Positions 50,950-60,910 of a stretch of 64,000 bases of DNA are shown in pieces. A program made the position numbers and the translations under genes. Position 1 is the first letter of the stretch; each line of letters begins with the position of its first letter. The notes beneath the pieces were generated by a model. The model saw only the letters and a list, made by a program, of their open reading frames with translations, searched no databases and was not told where the DNA came from. This DNA is from Kutzneria viridogrisea (GTDB lineage: Bacteria; Actinomycetota; Actinomycetes; Mycobacteriales; Pseudonocardiaceae), in the NCBI GenBank assembly GCA_014138725.1, contig JACJID010000010.1:277144-341143 (forward strand), written 5' to 3'.

Positions 50950-51843
50950 ATGATCGGATCCCCGTCATCCAAAAGAGTTCTCGTCGGAACCGATGGTTCG
51001 GTGATCGCCCGGCACGCCGTCGAGTGGGCCGCCGCGGAGGCCGCTCGCCGCGGGGCGGAACTGACGATCGTGCACGTGCGACCGGGCAGCGACCTCGATG
51101 CGCCACGTCTGCCAGCGCTTCCCGCCGACACCGACATCGCGTTCGCGCGGTGCCTGGCCTGGCTCAACGAAGCGGTGGCAAGCGCAGTCCAGGCGGCACC
51201 GGGGGTCGAGGTGAACACCGCGCTGGTGCGCGGGGACGTCACCCAGACCTTGATCGCGGCCTCACAGCACGCCGAACTCGTCGTCCTGGGCGCGCGCAAC
51301 CCGAACCGGATCACCGGCCTGCTGCCCGGAGCGCTCACGGTGTCCCTCATCGCCCACGGCCACTGCCCCGTGGCCGTGGTGCGCTGGGCGGCGCCCCGCA
51401 CACGCCCGCCCATCAGGGGCCCGGTTGTCCTTGGCGTGGACGGGGCCCACGCCGAGGCCGCCATCGAGTTCGCGTTCGACAGCGCGGCCCGCAGGTCGAC
51501 CTCGCTGGTCGTCGTGCACGCCTGGTCCAGGTGCCTGCTCAACAGCCGGTGGCACAACACCGTGGAGAACTCGGCCACTGAGGTGGTCGACGAGGTGATC
51601 CGCACCGTGCTCACCGACCGGCTGGCCTGCTGGCAGGACAAGTATCCGGACACCCTGGTCCGCATGGTCACGTTGCAGGACAAGGCGGTCAGGTCCCTGG
51701 TGGAGCAGTCAAGACAGGCGCAACTCGTCGTGATCGGTTCGCGTGGCCGGGGAGGCTTCAGCGGTCTCCTGCTCGGATCCACCAGTCAGGCCATGCTGCA
51801 TCGCTGCGCCTGTCCCGTGGTCGTGGCACGGGCACCGAGATGA
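50950..51843 (+). CDS. Universal stress protein, tandem Usp domains
   Basis: This is a 297-residue protein with two Usp domains. The first begins VLVGTDGSVIARHAVEWAAA and the second VVLGVDGAHAEAAIEFAFDS. Each domain should carry the nucleotide-binding G-x2-G-x9-G(S/T) loop; it is clear in the second half (SRGRGGFSGLLLGSTSQ) and less so in the first (ARNPNRITGLLPGALTVS). It is likely ATP-binding and induced by hypoxia or stress, as in mycobacterial DosR regulons. A weak GGAC-like dyad (50873-50886) lies about 65 bases upstream. The ATG at 50950 lies in a long open frame. Confidence 0.88.
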   Translation: MIGSPSSKRVLVGTDGSVIARHAVEWAAAEAARRGAELTIVHVRPGSDLDAPRLPALPADTDIAFARCLAWLNEAVASAVQAAPGVEVNTALVRGDVTQTLIAASQHAELVVLGARNPNRITGLLPGALTVSLIAHGHCPVAVVRWAAPRTRPPIRGPVVLGVDGAHAEAAIEFAFDSAARRSTSLVVVHAWSRCLLNSRWHNTVENSATEVVDEVIRTVLTDRLACWQDKYPDTLVRMVTLQDKAVRSLVEQSRQAQLVVIGSRGRGGFSGLLLGSTSQAMLHRCACPVVVARAPR

Positions 51844-51890
51844 CCGTGCGGTGCTCGGCCGAGCACCGCCGAGACCCGAGGAGGTACACC

Positions 51891-52361
51891 TTGAACACGC
51901 AGGAGAACTCACCCCGTCACGAGAACGTCCCGAGCTACCGGCGACCGTTCTCGCCCGGGGCCGGCTGGGTCTGGTTCGCGGCGGTCATGATGGTCCTCAC
52001 CGGAACCTTCAACGCCGTGGAGGGACTCGCCGCCCTCTTCCAGCAACGGTTCTACGTCGTGAGCCCGGACCAACTGCTGGTGCTCAACCTCACCGGGTGG
52101 GGTTGGGTGCACCTGGCGGTCGGCGTGCTGATCGCGGCGGCCGGCTGCGCGCTGTTCACCGGGGCCCTGTGGGCCGGGGTCGTGGCGGTGCTGGTCGCCG
52201 CCGTCAACGCGATCGTGCAACTCGCCTTCCTCGCCGTGTCCCCGGTGTGGTCGGTGCTCATCATCGCACTCAACGTGATCGTGATCTGGGCACTGGTGGT
52301 CAACGGGAGCGAAGTGCTCTTCTCCGGTGGTACGCGCCCGCGCCCGACCAGCAAGCGGTGA
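51891..52361 (+). CDS. Four-helix membrane protein, DUF7144-like
   Basis: This is a 156-residue integral membrane protein with four hydrophobic segments (WVWFAAVMMVLTGTFNAVEG, VHLAVGVLIAAAGCALFTG, AGVVAVLVAAVNAIVQLAFL and WSVLIIALNVIVIWALVV). The pattern is that of a widespread actinobacterial family often found near universal stress proteins; the function is unknown. I choose the TTG at 51891 because of a strong GAGGAGG site; an in-frame ATG at 51840 overlaps the Usp stop by ATGA and would add 17 residues. Either way it is probably co-transcribed with the Usp gene. Confidence 0.72.
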   Translation: MNTQENSPRHENVPSYRRPFSPGAGWVWFAAVMMVLTGTFNAVEGLAALFQQRFYVVSPDQLLVLNLTGWGWVHLAVGVLIAAAGCALFTGALWAGVVAVLVAAVNAIVQLAFLAVSPVWSVLIIALNVIVIWALVVNGSEVLFSGGTRPRPTSKR

Positions 52362-52516
52362 CGGGCTGCGACAAGAACTGAGGTAGCATCACCTTGTCGG
52401 CCGATGGGCGACCGAACTGCGGCGACTAGAGTGGTCACCGACGCTGAGTACGGCAGGCACGGTGGCAGTCCGGAAGCGTGGCTGACGCCTTCTCCACCAC
52501 GAGGGAAGACGCATTC

Positions 52517-53434
52517 ATGCACGGCACGGCAAGTTCCAACAGGCAGACCGCACTCCCCACGGCGGCCACGGCTCAGGAAACCCTGGCCGCCGCGTGCGCG
52601 CGGGCCGGTCTCGACCACACCAACGCGCACACGCTGAAATCCTGGGGAAACCCGGTTTTCCTGCTACGCCGTGACAACGTTGTCGCCAAGGTCCACCTCC
52701 ACCCCGGACTGCGGCACGAGGCCGACACCGCCGTGCGGGCGGCACAAGTGCTCGCCGCGCACGACATCCCCGCGGTGCGACTGGCTGAGACGGCCGCTGT
52801 CCAGCCAGTCCGCACAGGCAGGTACGCGGTGACCTTCTGGCAGCACGTGCCCAACTGCGGCTGGCCCGTGCGGCGCGGTGAACTGGCGAGACTGCTCAGG
52901 AGACTGCACGAGGTGCCCGCCAGCCCGGAGTTGACCGACTGGGACCCCATCACCGCCCTGCGCCACCAGATCGACGAGGCGGTGGGGCTCGACGCCGACC
53001 ACCTCGGTTGGCTGCTGGCGCGCTGCGACGAGGCCGAGCAGCGTCTGGCCAGGCTGCGGTACCACCTGCCCCGCACGGTCATCCACGGCGACGCGCACCC
53101 GACCAATCTCATCCCGGGTCCGGCCAACACGGTGCTCTGCGACCTGGACACCACGTGCAACGGCCCTGCGGAGTGGGACCTCGTGCCCACGGCGGTGGCG
53201 GCCCTGCGCTTCCCGGGCGGGATCGCGGCGCACCGGGAGCTGGCCGACTTCTACGGGTACGACGTCACGGACTGGGAGGGCTTCGAGGTGCTCCGGCTGG
53301 TGCGCGAGTTGACGCTGGCGACCTTCGCCTTCACGCACGTCCCCCAGTCACCCGAGGTTCGCGACCAGTCGCGCCTGCGCCTGCGCACGCTGCGCTCGGG
53401 GGACAAGGTGTCCTGGTGGACGCCCTACCAGTGA
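52517..53434 (+). CDS. Aminoglycoside phosphotransferase (APH)-family kinase
   Basis: This is a 305-residue protein with the APH/choline kinase fold. Visible motifs are the nucleotide-loop region LRRDNVVAKVHLHPGLRHEA, the catalytic HGDAHPTNLIPG and the metal-binding VLCDLDTTCNGPAEWDL. The substrate may be a small alcohol, sugar or antibiotic; nothing nearby decides. The ATG at 52517 has a GAGGGAAG site; a GTG at 52478 is in frame. It converges on the GAF-ANTAR gene with only 13 bases between stops. Confidence 0.8.
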   Translation: MHGTASSNRQTALPTAATAQETLAAACARAGLDHTNAHTLKSWGNPVFLLRRDNVVAKVHLHPGLRHEADTAVRAAQVLAAHDIPAVRLAETAAVQPVRTGRYAVTFWQHVPNCGWPVRRGELARLLRRLHEVPASPELTDWDPITALRHQIDEAVGLDADHLGWLLARCDEAEQRLARLRYHLPRTVIHGDAHPTNLIPGPANTVLCDLDTTCNGPAEWDLVPTAVAALRFPGGIAAHRELADFYGYDVTDWEGFEVLRLVRELTLATFAFTHVPQSPEVRDQSRLRLRTLRSGDKVSWWTPYQ

Positions 53435-53447
53435 CGACCGGCCGCGG

Positions 53448-54185
53448 CTACGCGCGGAACCGCCCCGGCCTCGGCGGGCCGCCGCTGGCCGAGGCCATGA
53501 TGGCGGTCGCGATGGAGACCAGCTTGCGGTTGGTGTTCTGCGAGGCGGCGCGCAGCAGGTCGAACGCGGTGTCGGCATCGCACCCCCGCTGGGCGACGAC
53601 CACACCGATGGCCTGGTCGATCACCGCACGGCAGGCCAGCGCCTCGCGCAGCTGTGCCGCCGACTCCGCCTGATCGATGGCCTGCACCGCCGCGGCCAGC
53701 AGCACCCCCGCGTGCGCCGCGGTCAGCCGCACCACCTGTCGTTCCCGCACACCGAACCCCTGCCGCACCGGGGAGTACAGGTTGAGCGAGCCGACCACCT
53801 CGCCATCGGACCGCAACGGGTGGCAGTAGATGCTGTGCACGCCGTCCGCGAGCATCCTCGCGCGGTACGGCCCCTGGCTCAGCTCCTCGCTGACATCCTT
53901 GACGTAGCAGGGTTCCGCGCGACGCGGGCACTCCGTGGCAGGCCCCCGCCCCTGCTCGCGCCGACCTCGATCGAGCAGGTCCGCGAGCGCCGGTGAGGAG
54001 GTGGCGGTGGTCACCCGACCGCGCCTTTCCAGCCACACGCCCGTCATCGGCTCGCCGCGGACCAGCAGAGAGGTGATCTCCGCGATGTGCCGCAACGACT
54101 CCGCCAGATCAGTGGTCGACAGCACGAGCGCCGTCAACTCGTGCAATCCCGTGGCCAGTTCTCGGTCCTCCGCCATGGTACCCAT
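53448..54185 (-). CDS. GAF and ANTAR domain protein (RNA-binding antiterminator)
   Basis: This is a 245-residue protein. A GAF domain spans about residues 15-165 (DVSEELSQGPYRARMLADGV, HPLRSDGEVVGSLNLYSP). A C-terminal ANTAR three-helix domain follows at about 180-235 (ALACRAVIDQAIGVVVAQRG, DADTAFDLLRAASQNTNRKL). ANTAR domains bind paired RNA hairpins and prevent termination. The GAF part may sense redox state or a small ligand. The start is at 54185. No obvious two-hairpin target was found nearby. It lies near the end of the stress island on the minus strand. Confidence 0.85.
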   Translation of the reverse strand: MGTMAEDRELATGLHELTALVLSTTDLAESLRHIAEITSLLVRGEPMTGVWLERRGRVTTATSSPALADLLDRGRREQGRGPATECPRRAEPCYVKDVSEELSQGPYRARMLADGVHSIYCHPLRSDGEVVGSLNLYSPVRQGFGVRERQVVRLTAAHAGVLLAAAVQAIDQAESAAQLREALACRAVIDQAIGVVVAQRGCDADTAFDLLRAASQNTNRKLVSIATAIMASASGGPPRPGRFRA

Positions 54186-54329
54186 CCCCGCGTCACATCC
54201 TCGCCACCTGCGACAGTAGAACGGTTTTCACCGCGATTCCCGGGCTTGACACGTACTGCCGCACAATGGTCAGCGGGCGGACACCCAGGATGGCCAGATG
54301 TGGTCAGTGGCAGGCGATGTCGCGCACGG

Positions 54330-54725
54330 TCACGAGGTACCCCGTCGGGCGGACCTGGCGTGGAGCGTGCGGGCACAGGCGTCGAGCAGGGCGCTCATCC
54401 GGACCGCGGTCGCCCTCCCATGCAGTCCCCAGGGCACGGTCGGCCGCCGCAGGCGCTCGGGCGCGACGAGCATGACGGGCAGTTCGGCACGCGCCGCGCA
54501 GATCGCACCGAACTCGCGAACGGTCATCTCCGTACCGCCCGCGCGCACGTCCACGAGCAGGTCCACCCGAGGTTCCCCGTCCAGCGGGCAGCGGCGGGCC
54601 GAGGACATCGCGGTGCACACGCCGCCCGCGTCGTGGCAGGTGCTCACCACGCAGCCCAGTTCTCGCAGTGCGTGGACCAGGTCCGCGCAGTCCCCCGCAA
54701 TCTGCTCGGTGACCAGCACGTGCAT
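54330..54725 (-). CDS. Small protein with degenerate receiver-like fold, unknown function
   Basis: This is a 131-residue protein. The pattern MHVLVTEQIAGDCADLVHAL, VDLLVDVRAGG and LPVMLVAPERL suggests an alpha/beta receiver-like domain without the usual phosphorylation residues. No DNA-binding domain is present. It has an SD-like GGAGG upstream of the ATG at 54725. It lies between a Usp gene and the GAF-ANTAR gene on the same strand, so a role in stress regulation is plausible but unproven. Confidence 0.55.
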   Translation of the reverse strand: MHVLVTEQIAGDCADLVHALRELGCVVSTCHDAGGVCTAMSSARRCPLDGEPRVDLLVDVRAGGTEMTVREFGAICAARAELPVMLVAPERLRRPTVPWGLHGRATAVRMSALLDACARTLHARSARRGTS

Positions 54726-54833
54726 GACAGCCTCCTCATCCCAGGCTCCAGGCTGCGCCGTCGTGGACTGGCACGGCAGTCGCCCGAGACCCTGCCCCGC
54801 AGTGACCTTCTACCCTTCCCGGCAGAAGTGTCC

Positions 54834-55706
54834 TCAATGGACGGTCTCGGGCCGGACCACGGCCAGCGGGCACCGCGTGTGGTGCAGCAGTGCCTGGCTC
54901 GTCGAGCCGACCAGCATGCCGGTGAACCCTCCCCTGCCCCGGGCGCCGACCACCAGCAGCCGGGCGTTGGCCGACTCCGCCAGCAGTCTGCGCACCGGCC
55001 TGTCCTGGTGCACCACGCGGTGCACCACCACGTCCGGGTACTTCTGTGCCCACCCGGCCAGCCGCTCGGCGAGCACCCGGTGCTCGTGGGCCTGCTGGGC
55101 GAACCAGTCCGACTCGGGCAACGGGATCGACTCGCCCCAGGCCAGCATCAGGTCGCTCCAGGTGTGCACGGCGACCAACTCCGCGTCGTGCAGGGCCGCG
55201 GTCTCATAGGCGAACTCGAGTGCGGCCTCACTGGCGGGTGAGCCGTCCACGCCGACGACGACCGGGCCGCGCCCGGGTGGCGGGGTGTCCGCGGTGGCGC
55301 CTCGGACCAGGACCAGCGGGCAACGGGCCGTCGCGGCGACACCGACCGAGGTGGATCCGACGAGCAGGCCGGTGAAACCGCCGAGCCCCCTCGACCCGAG
55401 CACGACCATCCGCGCCGCGGCCGATTCCTCGACCAGCGCCCGGACCGGGGCCTTGGCCTTGAGGTCCACCGACACGGCGAGGCCCGGGTGTTCGCCGCGG
55501 ACCACGTCCACGGCCTCGACGAGGCACTTGCGCGCCTCGGCGACGATCTGTGCGTGGGCGACGGTGGACAGTTGCATGGCGGGCACGGCGTAGGCGTGCA
55601 CCACCTTCAGCCCCAGCCCCCGGGTTGTCGCCTCACGGGCGGCCCAGCGGACAGCGTGCAGCGCGTGGGCCGAACCGTCCACGCCGACGAGGATCGTGGT
55701 GGACAT
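54834..55706 (-). CDS. Universal stress protein, tandem Usp domains
   Basis: This 290-residue protein has two Usp domains. They begin ILVGVDGSAHALHAVRWAAR and VVVGVDGSPASEAALEFAYE, and each ends in an ATP-binding loop (GSRGLGGFTGLLVGSTSVG and GARGRGGFTGMLVGSTSQA). Both loops are intact, so ATP binding is likely. The ATG at 55706 has a GAGGAG site and lies 11 bases downstream of the Acg-like gene, so it is in the same operon. Confidence 0.92.
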   Translation of the reverse strand: MSTTILVGVDGSAHALHAVRWAAREATTRGLGLKVVHAYAVPAMQLSTVAHAQIVAEARKCLVEAVDVVRGEHPGLAVSVDLKAKAPVRALVEESAAARMVVLGSRGLGGFTGLLVGSTSVGVAATARCPLVLVRGATADTPPPGRGPVVVGVDGSPASEAALEFAYETAALHDAELVAVHTWSDLMLAWGESIPLPESDWFAQQAHEHRVLAERLAGWAQKYPDVVVHRVVHQDRPVRRLLAESANARLLVVGARGRGGFTGMLVGSTSQALLHHTRCPLAVVRPETVH

Positions 55707-55717
55707 CGTGCCGCTCC

Positions 55718-56503
55718 TCAACAGGTGACAGGCGGGCTGAGGCCGAGCAGGGCCTGCGGGAAGCCGCCCAGCCCCAGTTCGGTCATCAGCCGCAGGCGGA
55801 GGTCGCGCAGGTGCATGGGGCGCACGACCGGGTGCAGACTCATCCCCCACTGGCGCAGGTCCTCGGCGGCCAACTGCATCGCCGCGCCCGCCAGCACGTG
55901 GTCCCGGCGGTCGTCCCCGTCGGTGACCGCGATGACCATCGGCCGGGCGAGCAGGTTCGCGGCGATCGCGCAGACCGCGTCGGGGTAGGGCTCGACGGTG
56001 ACGTGCCGATGCGCGGGGACCGTGACGCGGGCGCGGGTCGCCTGGGTGAGCCAGGGGGCGAGTTCGCGGGCGCACAGGTGGTCGCCGTCCAGCCTGCGGC
56101 TGGCGTCCAGCAGCACAGCGGCCAACGCGGCGACCCGGCCGCGGTCGTTGATCAGTTCGAGTCGTGCCTCGCGCAGGCACGGCGGCACGGACAGCGGAGA
56201 CACGCGGTGCTCGGTGGGCACGACGGCGGCGACCAGGTCGGGTGCGGCGGGGTCCTGGTCCAGGTCGACCTCGACCTGCCAACCGAGTTCCCGCACCGCG
56301 TGCACCACGGCGACCAGTGCCATGCCGCAGGTCAGCAGGCGGTCCAGGCCCGCGCTGTCGTGCCGCTCCTGCCCGACCTTTTCGTACAGCCGCACGGTGT
56401 GCCCGTCGAACTGCACCACCCAGGGCCGTTCGGGAGACAGCACGGGTACGCGCCGTGCCGCCGCGATGATGCGCGCGCACTGCCTGCGCGTCCAGCCCCT
56501 CAC
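55718..56503 (-). CDS. Acg-like nitroreductase-fold protein, short form
   Basis: This is a 261-residue protein similar to the C-terminal parts of mycobacterial Acg (Rv2032)-type flavin-binding proteins: MRGWTRRQCARIIAAARRVP, RPWVVQFDGHTVRLYEK and CGMALVAVVHAVRELGW at the N-terminus, and a MVIAVTDGDDRRDHVLAGAA block near the C-terminus. It is shorter than Acg (about 330 residues). In mycobacteria these proteins sequester FMN under dormancy. The start is GTG at 56503. It lies between the Rv1733c-like and Usp genes. Confidence 0.75.
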   Translation of the reverse strand: MRGWTRRQCARIIAAARRVPVLSPERPWVVQFDGHTVRLYEKVGQERHDSAGLDRLLTCGMALVAVVHAVRELGWQVEVDLDQDPAAPDLVAAVVPTEHRVSPLSVPPCLREARLELINDRGRVAALAAVLLDASRRLDGDHLCARELAPWLTQATRARVTVPAHRHVTVEPYPDAVCAIAANLLARPMVIAVTDGDDRRDHVLAGAAMQLAAEDLRQWGMSLHPVVRPMHLRDLRLRLMTELGLGGFPQALLGLSPPVTC

Positions 56504-56586
56504 CGCGCGCCGCCTCGACGGGCCGCGATCACGCCGACCAGTGCCAGCAGTGCCCGGTCACCGCCACGTCCACGCATCGTGCTCAC

Positions 56587-57168
56587 CTAGACCTTTCCCT
56601 GGTTCCAGTTCGTGTCGGCGCGGTACCAGTCGACCGCCCACAGGTGCTCCCGCCACTTGTCCAGCGGCCAGCGCAACAGCCAGAACAGGACCAGCAGCAC
56701 CGCTTCCGCGCCGATGACGAGAACCAGGTCCACGGCGACGGCGACGGCCGTGGCGTCCCCCGGCCGCAGCGGCGGGCCGGTCACGTGACCCGAGGCGTCC
56801 AGCCAGAGGGACACGCGGTCACCGGCGTGCTGTCCACGTGCCACCGAGACAGTGCCGGTGTGCGGCGTGCCGTCCGGCGCGGTCCAGCTCGCCCGCGCGG
56901 TGGCACTGCCCTCGCTGGGACGCATGCCGTGGGAGTCGGCCTCGGTCACCAGCTCGGCCGTGACCGAGGTGCGGGTGGCCAGCTGCTCGGCGGACAGCCC
57001 GGCCTCGTAGTCGAGCAGCTGCCGTCCGAACAGGACTCCGCCGACCGGGATCGCCAGCGCGGTCACCAGGGTGAGCCCGATCAGCAGCGAGTCGACACGA
57101 TCAACGCAGCGCCGCAACGGGTTCTGATCGAATCCGAGTGTGCGGGCCAGTCGGGTCAACACAACCAT
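56587..57168 (-). CDS. Rv1733c-like membrane protein
   Basis: This 193-residue protein has two membrane helices (about 30-52 and 145-168) flanking an extracytoplasmic beta domain. Family features are LGFDQNPLRRCVDRVDSLLI, GDRVSLWLDASGHVTGPPL and a terminal LLRWPLDKWREHLWAVDW. The homologue Rv1733c belongs to the mycobacterial DosR dormancy regulon; its function is unknown. The ATG at 57168 follows the Usp stop by 5 bases. Confidence 0.82.
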   Translation of the reverse strand: MVVLTRLARTLGFDQNPLRRCVDRVDSLLIGLTLVTALAIPVGGVLFGRQLLDYEAGLSAEQLATRTSVTAELVTEADSHGMRPSEGSATARASWTAPDGTPHTGTVSVARGQHAGDRVSLWLDASGHVTGPPLRPGDATAVAVAVDLVLVIGAEAVLLVLFWLLRWPLDKWREHLWAVDWYRADTNWNQGKV

Positions 57169-57173
57169 GGCGA

Positions 57174-57584
57174 TCAGTCCTCGTGGGCCGGGGGCACGAT
57201 CACGACCGGGCAGCGGGCGCGGCGCACGCACTCGGCGCTCACCGAGCCGAGGATCAGCCCGGCCAGCGGGCCGCGCTGGTGGCTGCCCAGCACGAGCAGT
57301 TCCGCCTCGCTCGCGGCGTCCACCAGTGCCCGTGCCGGATTCCCGCGCACGCTGCTGCGGCGGATTCCCTTGGTGTGCGAGCGGCCCCGCACCGACTTGA
57401 CCTGATCGTGCAGCAGCTGCAACGAGTTCTCGTGCAGCTCCTCAGCGGGCAGGAGGTCGGACTGCGGGTCGAAGGTCCACGCGTGCACCACGTGCACCAC
57501 GCAGTCGCGGACCGCGGCCTCCTCGACGGCCCATTCCAGCGCAGCTCGCGACACGGCTGTGCCGTCGATCCCCACCACGATCAT
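57174..57584 (-). CDS. Universal stress protein, single Usp domain
   Basis: This is a 136-residue Usp-fold protein: [20 protein letters not shown] at the start and [20 protein letters not shown], then [18 protein letters not shown] at the end. The ATP loop is weaker than in the tandem proteins. The ATG at 57584 overlaps the stop of the P-type ATPase gene (ATGA) and has a GAGGAGG site, so the two are translationally coupled. Confidence 0.9.
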   Translation of the reverse strand: MIVVGIDGTAVSRAALEWAVEEAAVRDCVVHVVHAWTFDPQSDLLPAEELHENSLQLLHDQVKSVRGRSHTKGIRRSSVRGNPARALVDAASEAELLVLGSHQRGPLAGLILGSVSAECVRRARCPVVIVPPAHED

Positions 57585-60130
57585 GATCGCCTCCTCGGGT
57601 CGCGGTGACGACGACGCCACCGGTCGAGTTCGTCCACGCCCCACACCAGGAAGGGGAAGGGCAGCATCAGCAGCAGCACCCAGCCGGGCAGCGCGGCGGT
57701 GCCGAAGACCTCCTGCAGGGGCGGCCAGTACACGAGCGCGGCGGTGAAGGCGATCTCGAAGCCGCAGCCCCACAGCAACAGCCGGTTGCCGGTCAGCCCG
57801 ACCGAGGCCAGCGAGGCCCACTCGGTGCGGGCGGCGAAGGCGGTGCCCAGCTGGCAGGCCACGATGGCCACGAAGGTGGCCGTGGTGGCCTGTAGATACA
57901 CCTGGTGCAGCGGGGTTCCGCCACCGACCGGCGCTCCGGGCGACCAGCCACCGGCCAGCAGCACGGCGAAGTAGGCCACCAGCGCGAGCACCGCCGAGAC
58001 CGAACCGAGCAGCCCCCACGCGCGCCAGAGCAAACGCTTGGTCACGACTCCCTCCGACCGCGCGCGGGGCGGCCTGCCCATCAGCCCCGGCTCGGCCGGT
58101 TCACGCCCCAGCGCCAGTGCGGGCAGCGTCTCGGTGCCCAGGTCGATGGCCAGGATCTGCAACACCGTCAGCGGCAACGGGATCGCGCCGCCGGACAGCG
58201 CGAACAGCAGGAACGGCACGACCTCCGGCACGGCGTGGGCGAAGATGTAGAGCACGAACTTGCGCACGTTGTCGAAGACGCGGCGGCCTTCCTCGATGCC
58301 CGCGGCGATGGTGGCGAAGTTGTCGTCGGTGAGCACCAGGGTCGCCGCCTCGCGGGCGACGTCGGTCCCGTTGCGGCCCATGGCGACGCCGATGTCCGCG
58401 CGCCGCAGGGCAGGGGCGTCGTTCACCCCGTCGCCGGTCATGGCGACCAGGTCGCCGCGGTGGCGCAGGGCGTCGGCGATGCGCAGCTTGGTCTCGGGGG
58501 TGGCCCGCGCGAAGACGATCTCGCCACCGCGGCCGAGCAGCTCGTCGAGCTCGGGCTCGGACATGGCCTGCACCTGCGCGTCCTCGAGGACGCGGTCGGC
58601 GGCGATGCCGACCTGCCTGGCGATCTCGGCCGCGGTGCGCCCGTTGTCGCCGGTGACCACGTGCACCCGGATCCCCGCGCGGTGCACCGATTCCACGGCA
58701 GCGGCCACCTCGGGACGGGGCGGGTCGAGCAGGCCGACCACGCCGACCAGGCGCAGCTCCCGCTCGGCCGCCTGCTGATCGGGCACCTGCCCGTCAGGGC
58801 AGGACTTGCGCGCCACGGCAAGCACCCGCAGCCCGCGCCCGGCCATCTGCTCGGCAAGTCGCTGGTACCCGGCCGTGTCCTGCGCGCAGCGGGCGAACAC
58901 GGCCTCGGGTGCGCCCTTGAGGTTGACCACGACCGCACCGGCCACCGAGTCCACTGTGGACATCATCTTGCGGCGCGGGTCGAACCGGTTGACCGCGAGC
59001 CGCTCGGTGTCGCGGACCTCGATCGGATCGGTCGCGCCCAGCTTGCGCGCATGGGCCAACAGCGCGACCTCGGTCGGGTCACCCGCGCCGTCCGTGGCGG
59101 TCCCGCAGCGGTAGAGCACCTCGGCCAGTTCCCGTGTCGCCGGGTGCGCCTGCACCACGTGCATCTGGTTCGACGTCAGGGTTCCGGTCTTGTCGGTGCA
59201 GATCACCGTGACCGAGCCGAGCGTCTCCACCGCGGACAGCCGCTTGACCACGGCGCCACGGCGCGCCATCGCGCGGACCCCGACGGCCAGCGCGAGCGTG
59301 ATCGTCGGCAGCAGGCCCTCGGGCACGTTGGCCACGAGTAGTCCGATGGTGAACAGCAGGGCGGCCGAGAGGGTGAGCCCGGCCAGCAGGCCGAGCGGCA
59401 GGAACGCGGCCCCCGCGCCGAGGGCGACGGCGGCGATCAGCCAGGCCACGCGGCGGACTTGGCTCTCCAGCGGGCTTTCCTCGGTGTGCACGCGTTGCGA
59501 CAGCGCCGCGATCCGGCCCAACTCGGTGTGCGTGCCGGTGCCGAGCACCACCGCCCGGGCCGATCCCCCGGTGCACACCGTGCCGCTGAAGACGAGCGCG
59601 GGCGAGTCCAGGCTCCTGGTCTGCGCGGCGGCCGGGTCGGCGCTGCGCACCACTGGCACCGACTCGCCGGTCAGCGCCGAGTTGTCCACCTCCACGGTGC
59701 CCTCGACGAGCAGGGCGTCCGCGGACACGCGTTCGCCCTCCTCGACCAGCAGCAGGTCGCCGGGGACGAGCCCGGCTGCGGGCACCCGTAGCCGGCGGCC
59801 GTCGCGCACGACCTGGGCGTACTGGGGCAGGTAGCGGCCGAGCGCCTCGACCGCGTGCTCGGCCTGGCGCTCCTGGGCGAAGGCCAGCAGGGCGTTGAGC
59901 AGGATCACGACCAGGATCGCGACGGCCAGTTCGGTGGACCCGGACCCGGCGGCCAGCGCCGCGGCGCACCACAGCAGCAGGGCGAGCGGATGGGTGAACT
60001 GCCTGCCCAGTTCCCGCCACCAGTGGCCGGTGGACCGCTGGGGCAGCTCGTTGGCGCCGTACACCTGAAGGCGACGGCGGACCTCTCGGTCGGAGAGTCC
60101 CGCGGTGCTGAACTCCACGGTGGTGGTCAT
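57581..60130 (-). CDS. P-type cation-transporting ATPase (type II-like)
   Basis: This is an 849-residue pump. It has the actuator-domain TGES motif ([11 protein letters not shown]), the PEGL helix ([19 protein letters not shown]), the phosphorylation site [11 protein letters not shown] and the hinge [20 protein letters not shown]. Membrane helices flank these domains, four of them C-terminal. The helix-4 PEGL motif points to Ca/Mg/Na-type transport, but the ion is not determined. The ATG at 60130 is chosen; a GTG at 60151 adds seven residues. It heads the operon ATPase-Usp-Rv1733c-Acg-Usp and is divergent from the response regulator. Confidence 0.92.
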   Translation of the reverse strand: MTTTVEFSTAGLSDREVRRRLQVYGANELPQRSTGHWWRELGRQFTHPLALLLWCAAALAAGSGSTELAVAILVVILLNALLAFAQERQAEHAVEALGRYLPQYAQVVRDGRRLRVPAAGLVPGDLLLVEEGERVSADALLVEGTVEVDNSALTGESVPVVRSADPAAAQTRSLDSPALVFSGTVCTGGSARAVVLGTGTHTELGRIAALSQRVHTEESPLESQVRRVAWLIAAVALGAGAAFLPLGLLAGLTLSAALLFTIGLLVANVPEGLLPTITLALAVGVRAMARRGAVVKRLSAVETLGSVTVICTDKTGTLTSNQMHVVQAHPATRELAEVLYRCGTATDGAGDPTEVALLAHARKLGATDPIEVRDTERLAVNRFDPRRKMMSTVDSVAGAVVVNLKGAPEAVFARCAQDTAGYQRLAEQMAGRGLRVLAVARKSCPDGQVPDQQAAERELRLVGVVGLLDPPRPEVAAAVESVHRAGIRVHVVTGDNGRTAAEIARQVGIAADRVLEDAQVQAMSEPELDELLGRGGEIVFARATPETKLRIADALRHRGDLVAMTGDGVNDAPALRRADIGVAMGRNGTDVAREAATLVLTDDNFATIAAGIEEGRRVFDNVRKFVLYIFAHAVPEVVPFLLFALSGGAIPLPLTVLQILAIDLGTETLPALALGREPAEPGLMGRPPRARSEGVVTKRLLWRAWGLLGSVSAVLALVAYFAVLLAGGWSPGAPVGGGTPLHQVYLQATTATFVAIVACQLGTAFAARTEWASLASVGLTGNRLLLWGCGFEIAFTAALVYWPPLQEVFGTAALPGWVLLLMLPFPFLVWGVDELDRWRRRHRDPRRRS

Positions 60131-60165
60131 ACTCCCGAGCGTGGCCGCCACCCGACCGCACCAGA

Positions 60166-60183
60166 CAGGGTCTCAGGACCCTG
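60166..60183. promoter_or_regulatory. DosR-like palindrome in divergent promoter
   Basis: CAGGGTC-TCAG-GACCCTG is a perfect inverted repeat with 7-base arms. It lies in the 99-base gap between the ATPase operon and the response regulator gene. Its core GGGTCTCAGGACCC agrees with the DosR consensus GGGACTWWAGTCCC at 10 of 14 positions. It could allow autoregulation and control of the operon. Confidence 0.6.
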
Positions 60184-60229
60184 CGGACTCGGGTGTGAAG
60201 CCCTGCCCGGACCTGGGATAGTGGTCGCC

Positions 60230-60889
60230 ATGACGACGCGGGTGTTCCTGGTGGACGATCACGAGATCGTCCGGCGCGGCATCGCCGACCTGTTCGAGGG
60301 CGAGGCAGACGTCACCGTGGTCGGGGAGGCCGCGTCGGTGGCCGAGGCACTGGCCAGGATCCCCAGGGAGCAGCCCGATGTGGCCGTGCTGGACGTGCGG
60401 CTGCCCGACGGCAACGGGGTGGAGCTGTGCCGGGAACTGCGCGCGGTGATGCCGCGACTGCGATGCCTGATGCTGACCTCGTACTCCGATGACGAGGCCC
60501 TGTTCGACGCGATCATGGCCGGGGCGGCCGGGTACGTGCTCAAGCAGGTCCTCGGTGGCGACCTGGTCAACGCCGTGCGCACGGTGGCCTCCGGGCAGTC
60601 GCTGCTGGACGGCAGGACCACCACCGCGCTGCTCGCCCGGCTGCGCCGCGACCAGGACCGCGCTGATCCGCTGCGGCAACTGTCGGCCCAGGAGCGGGCC
60701 GTGTTCGACCTCGTCGGTGAGGGGCTGACCAACCGGCAGATCGCCGAGCGCATGTTCCTGGCGGAGAAGACGGTGAAGAACTACGTGTCGCACATGCTGG
60801 CCAAGCTCGGCATGCAGCGCCGCACGGAGGCCGCGATCCTGGCCTCCGAACTGCGGTCGAACCGGAGCGGGCGCCAGGGCCAGGAGTGA
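60230..60889 (+). CDS. NarL/DosR-type response regulator
   Basis: This is a 219-residue protein. The receiver domain has the acidic pair ([13 protein letters not shown]), the phospho-acceptor Asp in [13 protein letters not shown] and the conserved Lys in [12 protein letters not shown]. The LuxR HTH ([40 protein letters not shown]) matches DosR/DevR. The likely partner is the GAF histidine kinase at 61446-63113. Together with Usp, Acg-like and Rv1733c-like neighbours this forms a DosR-like hypoxia or redox system, inferred from context. The ATG at 60230 has no strong ribosome binding site. Confidence 0.9.
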   Translation: MTTRVFLVDDHEIVRRGIADLFEGEADVTVVGEAASVAEALARIPREQPDVAVLDVRLPDGNGVELCRELRAVMPRLRCLMLTSYSDDEALFDAIMAGAAGYVLKQVLGGDLVNAVRTVASGQSLLDGRTTTALLARLRRDQDRADPLRQLSAQERAVFDLVGEGLTNRQIAERMFLAEKTVKNYVSHMLAKLGMQRRTEAAILASELRSNRSGRQGQE

Positions 60890-60910
60890 CACCTCAGCGC
60901 CGGGGGCCGG